NCBI GenBank assembly: GCA_964563155.1
Contig: CAZLVL010000010.1
Location: 37,641 to 101,640, forward strand
Origin: DUPQ01 sp964563155
GTDB lineage: Bacteria; Bacillota; Clostridia; DUPQ01
Direction of reading: 5' to 3'
DNA length: 64,000 nucleotides
Shown: piece by piece, positions 8,369 to 16,623 of the stretch
Position numbering within the stretch: position 1 is the stretch's first letter
Layout of the letters: every line of letters starts with the position of its first letter
Made by a program: the position numbers and the translations under genes
Notes under the pieces: generated by a model
Told to the model about the DNA's origin: nothing
Databases searched by the model: none
Seen by the model: only the letters and a program-made list of their open reading frames with translations

Positions 8369-10858
8369 ATGAATAATTTGCATTTGGTATGTAACGCGCA
8401 CATTGATCCGGTCTGGTTATGGGAATTGGATGAAGGAATTGCTGAAACCCTATCCACCTACAGGGTTAGTGCAGAGTTTTGTGAAGACTATGACGGTTTT
8501 GTTTTTAATCACAATGAAGCATTACTTTATCAATGGGTTGAACAGTATGAACCAGCTCTTTTTAAACGCATTCAAAAATTAGTAGCAGAAGGAAAATGGC
8601 ACATAATGGGTGGTTGGTTTATTCAACCTGACTGTAACCTTCCTTCTGGTGAAAGCTTTGTAAGACAGATTTTAGAAGGCAGAAACTATTTTATGGAAAA
8701 GTTTGGAACCTTTCCCACCACCTGTATTAACTTTGATGCCTTTGGGCATACAAGAGGCTTGGTGGATATCCTAAAAAACAGTGGCTATGATTCTTATCTC
8801 TTATGTAGACCTGAGCCAGACATGATTGATTTACCTGGAGAGGACTTCTTGTGGGAAGGCTTTAGTGGAGACACTATTATGGTTCACAGGGCCTTTAATT
8901 CATATGAATCTCATAGAGGCGAAGTAGACGTTAAGATAAAGGGTTGGATGGAACAAAACAAGGGCAAGTCAGTTGGTATGGTTCTTTGGGGTATTGGAAA
9001 CCACGGAGGCGGACCATCTAGAATTGACTTTGAAAAGATAACTGAACTATCAAAAGAAAGCAAGGACTTTAAAATACTTCATTCCACACCAGAGGCCTAC
9101 TTTGCTGAATTAAAGCAAGAGGAATTAGGTGTATTTAGAAAAACCCTAAATCCTCGCTATATTGGTTGTTACACTTCACAGATTAAGATTAAGCAGTTAA
9201 ATAGACAGTTGGAAAATGAATTGATGGTAACAGAAAAAATGGCAGCTCATGCATCTTCTTTGAAGTTGATGAAGTATCCAGAGAATAATATAAGAGAGGC
9301 TACAAAGGATCTGCTCTTCTTCCAATTTCACGATATTTTACCAGGCTCAGCCATACAACCTGTAGAAGATTATTCCATATCCCTGGCAGGTCATGGACTA
9401 GAAGAATTGTATAAGGCAAAAACCCAAGCTTTCTTATCCTTATGCTCTGGACAAAAAGTAGCTAAAGATGGTGAAATACCTCTTTTAGTCTACAATCCAC
9501 ATCCTTATGAAGTTTCATACATTGTTGAATGTGAATATCAATTACCAGACCAAAACAAGAATCGTGAAATCTTTGCTAATCCTGTTGTTTATCAAAATGG
9601 CAAAAAGATTCCATGTCAGGTAGAAAAAGAAGCATCTAACTTTAATGTAGACTGGAGAAAAAAATCAGTATTCCATGCTAAATTAAAACCTGGCTCTATT
9701 AATAGATTTGATACCATTATTGAAATGATAGATAAAAAACCTGATATGCAGGTTAAAGAAAACAAGAATTACTTTATCTTTAAGAATAAAGAAATGACTG
9801 TACACATTTCTAAGCATACTGGAACCATGGATAAGTACATGGTAAATGGTGTTGACTATATTAAAGACAAAGGTTTCTTACCAGTAGTTATAAAGGATGA
9901 TGAGAACTCTTGGGCCCATAAAGAAAGAAGCTTTAGAAATACAGAAGGTTTCTTCAAACTTATGGAAAAAGAAGAAGGAAATATTTTCTCAGGTATATTA
10001 GCTGATGAAAAACTAGAAAGTGTAAGAGCTATTGAAGATGGTCCAGTAAGAACCATTATCGAAGCTATTATGAAGTATGATAACTCCTTCTTAGTTATAA
10101 GATATCACTTACCTAAAAAAGGAACAGAGGTTAAGGTTACTGTTAAAGTATATTGGAATGAAAAGATGAAAATGTTAAAACTTTCTATTCCTACCACCTT
10201 AAATGCTCCTCTTTACAAGGGACAACAAGCCTATGGTTCTGAAGACCTTGAAACTAATGGTGAAGAAATGGTTAGTCACAAGTGGAATCTACTTTATGAT
10301 AGAGAAAATGCTTTATCAGTAATAAATGATGGAACTTATGGTTCTGATGTATTAGACAATGAAATGAGAATATCTCTATTGAGATCTCCTGGCTATTCTG
10401 CTGGTAAGTCTGATTTTTCAGTTAGAAACAAGTATATCATGCCTCAAGATCGTTTCTCCCCCTATATTGACCAAGGTGAAAGATCCTACGAATTCCACTT
10501 AAATGCTTCTGATACAGAAAGTAGATTTGAAAAGATTGAAAGAGAAGCAGATGTTTGTAACGAAAAACCTTATGCCTTATCCTTCTTCCCATCAGGTCAA
10601 GGAAAAAGAGTTAAGCCTTTTGCCCAACTGTCTGATGATGTCATAACCATGCCAGTATTTAAAAGAAGTGAAGATAGAAAAAGCTATATAATCCGTCTCT
10701 TTAATCCTACAAATAAAAAGAGAAGTACCACCCTTTCCTTACCTATGTTAAGGTTTGAACAAGAATTTGACCTTAAGGCCTATGAAGTTAAATCTTTAAG
10801 ATTTGATGTTGCCAAGAAAACTGTGGTAGAAACAGACTTTGTAGAAAGAGATAAATAA
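8369..10858 (+). CDS. Alpha-mannosidase, glycoside hydrolase family 38
   Basis: 829 residues. The family GH38 zinc site opens the protein as NAHIDPVWLWELDEG near residues 9-23. The nucleophile region NFDAFGHTRG is near residues 121-130, and another zinc-site motif, FQFHDILPGSAIQPV, is near residue 320. The middle domain and C-terminal beta-sandwich domains (Glyco_hydro_38C) fill the rest. No signal peptide is present, so the enzyme is cytoplasmic and probably cleaves alpha-mannosyl or mannosylglycerate-type substrates after import. No sugar transporter is adjacent. It has its own upstream region (divergent from the lipid kinase) with AAGGAG before the ATG, and a strong terminator follows, so it appears monocistronic. 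Confidence 0.95.
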   Translation: MNNLHLVCNAHIDPVWLWELDEGIAETLSTYRVSAEFCEDYDGFVFNHNEALLYQWVEQYEPALFKRIQKLVAEGKWHIMGGWFIQPDCNLPSGESFVRQILEGRNYFMEKFGTFPTTCINFDAFGHTRGLVDILKNSGYDSYLLCRPEPDMIDLPGEDFLWEGFSGDTIMVHRAFNSYESHRGEVDVKIKGWMEQNKGKSVGMVLWGIGNHGGGPSRIDFEKITELSKESKDFKILHSTPEAYFAELKQEELGVFRKTLNPRYIGCYTSQIKIKQLNRQLENELMVTEKMAAHASSLKLMKYPENNIREATKDLLFFQFHDILPGSAIQPVEDYSISLAGHGLEELYKAKTQAFLSLCSGQKVAKDGEIPLLVYNPHPYEVSYIVECEYQLPDQNKNREIFANPVVYQNGKKIPCQVEKEASNFNVDWRKKSVFHAKLKPGSINRFDTIIEMIDKKPDMQVKENKNYFIFKNKEMTVHISKHTGTMDKYMVNGVDYIKDKGFLPVVIKDDENSWAHKERSFRNTEGFFKLMEKEEGNIFSGILADEKLESVRAIEDGPVRTIIEAIMKYDNSFLVIRYHLPKKGTEVKVTVKVYWNEKMKMLKLSIPTTLNAPLYKGQQAYGSEDLETNGEEMVSHKWNLLYDRENALSVINDGTYGSDVLDNEMRISLLRSPGYSAGKSDFSVRNKYIMPQDRFSPYIDQGERSYEFHLNASDTESRFEKIEREADVCNEKPYALSFFPSGQGKRVKPFAQLSDDVITMPVFKRSEDRKSYIIRLFNPTNKKRSTTLSLPMLRFEQEFDLKAYEVKSLRFDVAKKTVVETDFVERDK

Positions 10859-10890
10859 AAGGTTAGAAGAAAGAGAAAGAAAAAATATTT

Positions 10891-10933
10891 TCCCCCAAAG
10901 TTTGATAAACTTCGAATTTTGGGGGTTTTCTTA
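10891..10933 (+). terminator. Rho-independent terminator of the alpha-mannosidase gene
   Basis: CCCCCAAA at 10892-10899 pairs with TTTTGGGGG at 10917-10925, followed by TTTTCTT. It lies 33 bp after the stop codon. Confidence 0.85.
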
Positions 10934-11015
10934 TGGGAATCAAGAAAACTTCATATTATTTTCACCTTTCAATGTTATAATTCCAATAGCCCTGTATTAA
11001 GGCTTTGGAGGAAAC

Positions 11016-12107
11016 ATGAAAATAAAAAAACACATTAGCCAACTATTAATCATAATACTTTTAACATCATTAATTTTTACTGGATGTTCATCTAAGGACC
11101 AAAACTTTACTTACAGTAGAGATTTGAACAGTAAAGGATATTGGAGAGGGGTTAAGGCCTTAGATTATGTAACCTTAGCTGATTATTCTAATTTACTAAT
11201 ACCTAAAGAGAAACACACAGTTACTGATGAAGAGATTGATAGGGAAGTAAAAGAGATATTAGAAAGCTTTTCTGAAAAAGAAGAGGTTACAGATGCTATT
11301 GAGGTTAGAGATGGAGATACCCTTAAGATAGCTTATGTAGGCAAGGTTGATGGAGTTCCTTTTGAAGGGGGAGCAACAGGTGAAGAGGGGGCGGAAGTAA
11401 CTATTGGTGTAACCAACTACATTGATGGCTTTTTAGACCAATTGATTGGCCATTATCCAGGTGAGACCTTTGATATAAATGTAACCTTTCCCACAGACTA
11501 CCACAATGAAGATTTAAAAGGAAAAGATGCTGTTTTTACCATAACCATAATGCACCTATTAGTATCTGTGTATCCTGAATTGACAGATGAGTTTGTAATG
11601 GAAAACTTCTATGAAGTTAATGGTTGGCAAACTAAAGACCAGGTCATAAGTGATATTAAAGAGGATTTAAGAGCTGATAAAATTTCTGGATTTATTCAGA
11701 CCTATCTTCTAGAAAACTCAGAAATAAAGGAGCTTCCTCACATTATTTCTAACTATCAAGATGAATATATGCTTTTAATTTATAGTAATTATGCTAGTCA
11801 ATACCAAATGACCTTAAATGATTTTCTAAGAAATTATATGGGTATAGAAAGTAAGGAAGAACTATTAGAACAAAATAGACAAAGCAATGATCAGGTAGCA
11901 AACCTCCATCTCATAATACAAGCCATTGGAGAGCAGGAAAAAATAGTTCCCACTGATAAGGATGTGGATAACTACTTTAAAGAATATATGGATACTGATA
12001 ACTATTCAGACTTTAAAGAAGTCTATGGTATGAACTACCTTAAGCTTACAACCTTGGTACAAAAAGTTTTAGATCATATTGAAAGTATAGCTACATTTGA
12101 AGATTAA
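11016..12107 (+). CDS. FKBP-type peptidyl-prolyl isomerase lipoprotein, trigger-factor-like
   Basis: 363 residues. The N-terminus is a lipoprotein signal, LIFTGCSS, with the lipidated Cys near residue 24. An FKBP domain follows at about residues 95-180: DGDTLKIAYVGKVDGVPFEG, then YIDGFLDQLIGHYPGETFDI and KGKDAVFTITIMHL. The remaining 180 residues are predicted helical and resemble the C-terminal arms of trigger factor. It would assist folding of exported proteins on the outer face of the membrane, by cis/trans isomerisation of prolyl bonds or as a chaperone. This domain order, FKBP then helical arms on a lipoprotein, recurs in clostridia. No partner gene is adjacent, but the large exported proteins of the 16.6-29.1 kb operon are possible clients (inference). 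Confidence 0.88.
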   Translation: MKIKKHISQLLIIILLTSLIFTGCSSKDQNFTYSRDLNSKGYWRGVKALDYVTLADYSNLLIPKEKHTVTDEEIDREVKEILESFSEKEEVTDAIEVRDGDTLKIAYVGKVDGVPFEGGATGEEGAEVTIGVTNYIDGFLDQLIGHYPGETFDINVTFPTDYHNEDLKGKDAVFTITIMHLLVSVYPELTDEFVMENFYEVNGWQTKDQVISDIKEDLRADKISGFIQTYLLENSEIKELPHIISNYQDEYMLLIYSNYASQYQMTLNDFLRNYMGIESKEELLEQNRQSNDQVANLHLIIQAIGEQEKIVPTDKDVDNYFKEYMDTDNYSDFKEVYGMNYLKLTTLVQKVLDHIESIATFED

Positions 12108-12141
12108 TTTTGGAGATTAATAAAGTTAAATAGCCCTATTC

Positions 12142-12209
12142 TTAAATCTAGGTAGAAGATAAATTAAGTGCAAATAAAGAGCACAAAGATTTATCACCTA
12201 GATTTTTTT
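12142..12209. terminator. Bidirectional terminator between FKBP lipoprotein and diguanylate cyclase
   Basis: AAATCTAGGT at 12144-12153 pairs with ACCTAGATTT at 12196-12205, with an inner perfect stem GATAAAT 12158-12164 to ATTTATC 12189-12195. A-rich and T-rich flanks allow use from both sides. It ends inside the stop codon region of the convergent gene. Confidence 0.75.
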
Positions 12210-13542
12210 AGCTTCTATTGGTTCTTCTTTTGTCTTGATACATTCTTTGGTCAGCTCTTCTTAAAAGGTCTTCAAAGTCTTTGCCTTCATCGGGGTAGAT
12301 AGCATGACCTAGGCCTACCTTTACTAAAATGGAGTTTCCAGAAATATTATAATAACCACAAAGTCTTTCTCTTATGTAAACTACTTTGTCTAATAAATCC
12401 TTTTCTTCTTCTAGGTTAGGAACAATGATTAAAAACTCATCTCCACCTAATCTGAAGATACACTCTTTTTCTGTCTTAACCTCTTTTAGAATCCTAGTTA
12501 ATTCTACCAAGGTCTTATCTCCAACTTCGTGACCATAGGTGTCATTTATATCTTTAAATCCATTTAAATCTAAGGTTAAAAACCCTATTCTCTCCTTGTT
12601 ATTCTTTGCTTCTTTCATAATCTTTTTTTGATAGGTATCCAAATAATGGCGATTATATAGGCCAGTTAAATAGTCTCTTTTAGACATATTAAGAATGTTG
12701 TAGTAGTTGTATGCATAGCTGTAGGTGAAAAATCCTGTAAGACCAGCTATTACTAGGCTTAGTAATAAAAGTGGAAGAATAATAATAGTTATAAAAGTAT
12801 ATGAAGGAGTAAGGTCAATGTGTACCTTCCAGTTAATTAATGATGGATCTATGTTAAAGGCCATATACCTATTAAAACTTTTATCACTGGTAACAAAAGG
12901 AATACTGGCCTCCGCTCCACTATATATTGAAAGATTAAGGTTTGAACTTTCAGCATAAGACCTAATAAGGTCAATAAGAGCATCTTTTTTAAAGACTATA
13001 CAAGATTGGCCCCAGTAGGAATTGTCTTCTTCTAAAATAGGCACTCTTAAAAAGAAGCCCTCACATCCATTTATACACTCACAAGGTCCATAGAGGGTAT
13101 TGGTGTTTTCTCTTTTTACTTTTAACACTGCTTCTTTTTGGTCTTTTACCTCTGCCAAATTTATCCCTAAAGAAGCCCTATTAGTTTCTTTGGGAAAAGA
13201 CCATAAAACTGTTGTATCTTCAACTATATTAATACTTAAGATGTAATTTTTGTCCTCAGCCAAGACATGTTCAAAATATGTATTGATAGCTTGCTCATTC
13301 AAGGAGGGAAGAGTTTTGATATAGGCTTCAAAGTTTTGCAAAAGACCAAGATAAGAGTAGAAGAATCTCTCAATGTTTCTTTCTAAGTCCCTATACTTAT
13401 CACTGATTCTTTGATTTTCCCTTTGAATTAATACAAAGGTTAGCATAGTAATAAAAGAAGAAAAACTCAAAAGAACCGCCACAACAATTGTAAAGGCCCA
13501 TAGCAAAGATTTTTTTCTATTCCTATTGTCTTTATGGGTCAC
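12208..13542 (-). CDS. Membrane diguanylate cyclase with CHASE-like extracellular sensor and GGDEF domain
   Basis: 444 residues. I chose the GTG at 13540-13542 because GGGAGG sits 5 bp upstream. The longer reading from a GTG at 13611 has no ribosome site and lies next to a TATAAT (minus strand, 13624-13629) that would place the transcript start too close. A first membrane helix lies near residues 12-37, a roughly 200-residue outside domain follows with a FFLRVPI...SYWGQSCIVF stretch like CHASE domains, and a second helix lies near 245-270. The GGDEF domain begins MSKRDYLTGLYNRHYL, with the active-site GGDEFLI near residue 365. The position of the RxxD inhibitory site holds TEKE, so product inhibition is not expected. 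It makes c-di-GMP; a c-di-GMP riboswitch lies 3 kb away. Confidence 0.92.
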   Translation of the reverse strand: MTHKDNRNRKKSLLWAFTIVVAVLLSFSSFITMLTFVLIQRENQRISDKYRDLERNIERFFYSYLGLLQNFEAYIKTLPSLNEQAINTYFEHVLAEDKNYILSINIVEDTTVLWSFPKETNRASLGINLAEVKDQKEAVLKVKRENTNTLYGPCECINGCEGFFLRVPILEEDNSYWGQSCIVFKKDALIDLIRSYAESSNLNLSIYSGAEASIPFVTSDKSFNRYMAFNIDPSLINWKVHIDLTPSYTFITIIILPLLLLSLVIAGLTGFFTYSYAYNYYNILNMSKRDYLTGLYNRHYLDTYQKKIMKEAKNNKERIGFLTLDLNGFKDINDTYGHEVGDKTLVELTRILKEVKTEKECIFRLGGDEFLIIVPNLEEEKDLLDKVVYIRERLCGYYNISGNSILVKVGLGHAIYPDEGKDFEDLLRRADQRMYQDKRRTNRS

Positions 13543-13890
13543 TACAACCTCCCTAATAGGTATTAACAACAAAAACCTTTTTAAGAGTAATGAAGTTTGT
13601 CCCTTTTGCACTTATATTCTAGGATTATAGTATATACATTATTATTAATTATTACAATAATTACCTGCTAGATAAAATAAAAGGGAATTGCAGATCCCAT
13701 TCTTACCCTACATATTGTTGTTTTGGAGGGTTTTGTATGGTAAATGGTGGTTGAATATAATGTTTCGAAAGCTTTTTTTGCATCCCTTTTCGATGGATTT
13801 TACGCCTTTTTTTAGCCTCAAAAAAAAGGTCATATGGGACAAATGATGGGACAGAATTTGGCCACTTGTCAAAATTGAAGTAAAACATAT

Positions 13891-13918
13891 AAAAAGGCCT
13901 CTAAACAAGGCCTTTTTT
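13891..13918 (-). terminator. Intrinsic terminator of the tRNA-Pro gene
   Basis: On the minus strand AAAGGCCT and AGGCCTTT pair around a TGTTTAG loop, followed by a T run. It starts three bases after the tRNA 3' end. Confidence 0.8.
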
Positions 13919-13920
13919 GG

Positions 13921-13993
13921 TCGGAGTGACAGGACTTGAACCTGCGGCATCATGGTCCCAAACCATGCGCGCTACCAACTGCGCTACACCCCG
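13921..13993 (-). tRNA. tRNA-Pro (anticodon TGG)
   Basis: Minus strand. The acceptor stem CGGGGTG pairs with CACTCCG, with A at 13921 as discriminator base. The D arm contains AGCGCAGTTGGTAGCGC. The anticodon stem CATGG/CCATG encloses TTTGGGA, giving anticodon TGG for proline. The T arm GCAGG-TTCAAGT-CCTGT is normal. The CCA end is not encoded. It is followed by its own terminator. Confidence 0.95.
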
Positions 13994-14114
13994 GCGCCTT
14001 ACGTATTTTACTATATTGAAAGCTACTTGTCCATAGCTTAAAATCTTTTTATCCTTTTTCTAAGATATAATTAGTAATATTTAAAAGGGTATTTGTCTTC
14101 TATTGGTGGTTAAC

Positions 14115-14142
14115 TTGAATATTAATAGAAAAATAATATAAT
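14115..14142 (+). promoter_or_regulatory. Promoter of the amrB-amrA-amrS operon
   Basis: TTGAAT at 14115-14120 and TATAAT at 14137-14142, with 16 bp between, 60 bp upstream of the first start codon. Confidence 0.55.
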
Positions 14143-14202
14143 TTAGGTTGAAGGTAATAAAAAGTAAAGAAAATTTAAAAAAGAAAAGAAAAAGGTGATT
14201 TT

Positions 14203-15021
14203 ATGTCTATAGAAGCTGCTTTTATTCTACCCCATCCTCCTTTAATAATTCCTGATATTGGAAGGGGAGAAGAAAGAAAAATTCCAGCCAGTGTGGATGC
14301 ATACAAAGAGGTTATGGATAAGATTAGGTTTATTAAACCAGACACCATTGTACTAATATCTTCCCATTGTTCAATTTATTCTGACTATATCCATATAGCC
14401 TCTGGAGATTTTTATGAAGGGACTATGTCTAGATTTAATGCTGGTCATTTAAAGATAAAGGCTACCTATGATAAGGCTTTTGTAAGTGCTTTAGAAGAAA
14501 AAGCTAAAAAAGAAAAGATTAGGGCAGGTACTCTAGGTAGTGAGCCGAGGGATATGGACCATGGTAGCTTTATTCCTCTTTACTTTTTAAATGAAGTATA
14601 CAAGGATTTTAAATTGGTCCGTATGGGAATATCTTTTTTACCCTTTGATGAGCATGAGAGTTTAGGAAGAGTTATTGCTAGAGTATCCAAAGAATTAGGA
14701 AGAAAAACAGTTATTATTGCCAGTGGAGACCTATCCCATAAGCTTAAAGCCAGTGGCCCCTATGGTTATGCAAAAGAAGGAGAAGAGTTTGACGATAAAC
14801 TAATTGAGGGGATTGAAAAAGGGGATCTTTCCATTTTCACCTCCTTTGACCCAATTTGGGTGGAAAAGGCAGCTGAATGTGGTCTTAGAACCTTTATTAT
14901 CATGAAAGGTGCCTTAGAGGGATTAGAGGTTACCTCAAAGGTACTTTCCTATGAAAAAACCTTTGGAGTAGGTTATGGTGTAGCCAGCTTTATGGTTAAA
15001 GGAGATAAAGAAAATGACTAA
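14203..15021 (+). CDS. amrB: AmmeMemoRadiSam system protein B (MEMO-like)
   Basis: 272 residues of the MEMO family, which shares its fold with class III extradiol dioxygenases. Family segments are AAFILPHPPLIIPDIGRG at the start, IVLISSHCSIYSDYIHI, DMDHGSFIPLYFL, and the SGDLSHKL motif near residue 178. The histidines and acidic residues around these make the putative metal pocket. The gene overlaps the AMMECR1 gene by 8 bp, which itself overlaps the radical SAM gene by 4 bp: the conserved three-gene AmmeMemoRadiSam arrangement. The reaction carried out by the set is not established. Start chosen because AAAAGGTGATTTT precedes the ATG. Confidence 0.92.
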   Translation: MSIEAAFILPHPPLIIPDIGRGEERKIPASVDAYKEVMDKIRFIKPDTIVLISSHCSIYSDYIHIASGDFYEGTMSRFNAGHLKIKATYDKAFVSALEEKAKKEKIRAGTLGSEPRDMDHGSFIPLYFLNEVYKDFKLVRMGISFLPFDEHESLGRVIARVSKELGRKTVIIASGDLSHKLKASGPYGYAKEGEEFDDKLIEGIEKGDLSIFTSFDPIWVEKAAECGLRTFIIMKGALEGLEVTSKVLSYEKTFGVGYGVASFMVKGDKEND

Positions 15022-15547
15022 GAATATATTTGACAACAAGGACCCCCGTATAGCCCTAGCAACTTATACAATAGAATATTTTACAAAAACAGGAGTAGTA
15101 CCTTCTTTGCCTTTAGATACTCCAAAGGAGCTTTTAGAGGTTAAAAAGGCTTGTTTTGTAACCTTAAAGATTGAGGGGTCTCTTAGGGGCTGTGTTGGTA
15201 CGATTTTACCTGATAAAGAGAATCTGGCTTTAGAAATTGTTTCAAATGCAATAAGTGCTTGCTCAAGAGATCCTAGGTTTCATCCAGTAAGAATAGATGA
15301 ATTAGAAGATTTAGAGTTTAGTGTGGATGTTTTATCCAAACCTGAAAAGATTAAAAGTAAAAAGGATTTAGATGTAAATAAATATGGGGTTATTGTTTCA
15401 ACTACCTTTAAAAAAGGTTTACTCTTACCCATGCTAGAAGGAATTAATGATGTAGACACCCAAGTTGAAATTGCCCTAAGAAAGGCTGGTATTGGCAGCA
15501 AAGAAAAGTATAGTTTGGAAAGATTCGAGGTAGTAAGGTATCAATGA
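15014..15547 (+). CDS. amrA: AmmeMemoRadiSam system protein A (AMMECR1 domain)
   Basis: 177 residues, a single AMMECR1 domain. The hallmark LRGCVGTI is present near residue 57. AISACSRDPRFHPV and LEDLEFSVDVLSKPEKI follow, all conserved across the family. No catalytic function has been proven. It sits in a translationally coupled trio: it overlaps amrB by 8 bp and amrS by 4 bp. In some species amrA and amrB are fused; here they are separate. Confidence 0.93.
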   Translation: MTKNIFDNKDPRIALATYTIEYFTKTGVVPSLPLDTPKELLEVKKACFVTLKIEGSLRGCVGTILPDKENLALEIVSNAISACSRDPRFHPVRIDELEDLEFSVDVLSKPEKIKSKKDLDVNKYGVIVSTTFKKGLLLPMLEGINDVDTQVEIALRKAGIGSKEKYSLERFEVVRYQ

Positions 15548-16371
15548 GAATTGTATGTGAAATATGTCCTCATAAATGTAGAATTGCACCTGGCAAGGTG
15601 GGAATTTGCGGGACTAGGACCAATGAAGAGGGAGCTATTAAAAGTATGAATTATGGAGTCCTTACAGCTATAGCTCTAGACCCTATTGAGAAAAAACCTC
15701 TCTATCATTTCTTTCCAGGTACAAAGATTTTATCTGTAGGAAGCTGGGGCTGTAATTTGAAATGTCCCTTTTGTCAAAATCACAGAATCTCTATGGCAAA
15801 AGGCGCTTTAGCGGGAAGCTCCTATGTGTCAGCAGAAGAATTGGTTAAGAAGGCCTTGATGCTTAGACCTGCTAAAAATATTGGTATAGCCCACACCTAT
15901 AATGAGCCCTTTATTTCCTATGAGTATGTAATGGATGTATCTGTCTTGGCAAAAAAAGAGGGCCTTAAAAATATATTGGTAACCAATGGCTATGTTTGCA
16001 AAGAGCCTTTAGAAGAAATATTACCCTTAATTGATGCTATGAATGTTGACCTAAAAGCCTTTAATGATGAGTTTTATAGGAATATTGGAGGAGATTTAGA
16101 AAGTGTAAAGAGGACTATAGAGGTTAGCTATAGTAAATGTCATGTGGAGGTTACAACCTTAATAGTACCTGGTGAAAATGATGATAAAAAGGAAATTGAG
16201 AAGCTGGTTAAATGGTTAGCTTCTTTAGACAAGAATATTGTTTACCATATTAGTGCTTTTTTCCCTAATTACAAATATACAGATAAAAAAGCAACTTCTT
16301 TTGCAAAAATTTATGAGCTAGTGGATCTAGCTAAGAAGCATTTAAACCATGTTTATCCAGGAAATTGCTAA
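15544..16371 (+). CDS. amrS: AmmeMemoRadiSam system radical SAM enzyme
   Basis: 275 residues, somewhat short for the family (often about 330), mainly because the N-terminal region is compact. Two leading cysteines in CEICPHKCRIAPGKVGICG may bind another metal. The radical SAM cluster motif GCNLKCPFCQN (CxxxCxxC) is near residues 75-85. The AdoMet glycine region and THTYNEPFISYEY-like segment follow. It is related to pyruvate formate-lyase activating enzymes but is the dedicated partner of the AMMECR1 and MEMO proteins. Function of the set unknown. The stop is followed by about 140 bp that lead into the c-di-GMP riboswitch; no terminator is obvious between them. Confidence 0.93.
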   Translation: MRIVCEICPHKCRIAPGKVGICGTRTNEEGAIKSMNYGVLTAIALDPIEKKPLYHFFPGTKILSVGSWGCNLKCPFCQNHRISMAKGALAGSSYVSAEELVKKALMLRPAKNIGIAHTYNEPFISYEYVMDVSVLAKKEGLKNILVTNGYVCKEPLEEILPLIDAMNVDLKAFNDEFYRNIGGDLESVKRTIEVSYSKCHVEVTTLIVPGENDDKKEIEKLVKWLASLDKNIVYHISAFFPNYKYTDKKATSFAKIYELVDLAKKHLNHVYPGNC

Positions 16372-16511
16372 AAGTTAGAAAGTTTTGTGTCTTTTAAGTT
16401 TTTTTGTGTGAGAAAAAAGAGAAAAAGCAAGAAAAAAGTTGAATAATGAAGAAAAGTAGAGATAATACATGTTTACAAAACTTTTACAATATGATAGCAT
16501 AAATATTGAAT

Positions 16512-16585
16512 TAAAGGCAAAATACCCGAAAGGGTGTGACGCAAAACTAAAGGGCCGTAATAATTGAAGGCAGCCAGTTGCATTT
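16512..16585 (+). promoter_or_regulatory. Class I cyclic di-GMP riboswitch aptamer (GEMM-I)
   Basis: All conserved blocks of the GEMM-I motif appear in order. These are AAAGGCAAA, then a P2 stem CCC-GAAA-GGG with the GAAA tetraloop (16525-16534), then GTGACGCAAAACTAAAGGGCC containing the ligand-binding GACGCAAA block, then the tetraloop receptor arm GGCAGCCAGTTGC (16569-16581). The aptamer sits 40 bases upstream of the first gene of the surface-protein operon and overlaps a terminator, see next entry. Family knowledge: such RNAs bind c-di-GMP tightly and control motility, adhesion and surface genes. Confidence 0.88.
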
Positions 16586-16610
16586 TGTGCAAATGGTTGC
16601 TTATTTTTTT
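16570..16610 (+). terminator. Riboswitch-controlled terminator (expression platform)
   Basis: A 13-position stem pairs 16570-16582 with 16588-16600 (one G-A mismatch, one G-T wobble) around a TTTTG loop. TTATTTTTTT follows at 16601-16610. The 5' strand is the same GCAGCCAGTTGC that the aptamer needs for its tetraloop receptor arm, so aptamer and terminator cannot form together. This predicts that c-di-GMP binding blocks termination and turns the operon on. The AGGAGG of the first gene starts right after the T run. Confidence 0.8.
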
Positions 16611-16623
16611 AGGAGGAAATGGC

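Noticed and set aside
13703..13953. Two minus-strand ORFs of 61 and 81 codons
   Set aside because: They read through the tRNA-Pro gene or its terminator and have no ribosome site; no protein family is recognisable.
16564..16623. Upstream TTG extension of the first surface-operon gene
   Set aside because: It would start inside the riboswitch and read through the terminator; AGGAGG clearly serves the ATG at 16624.
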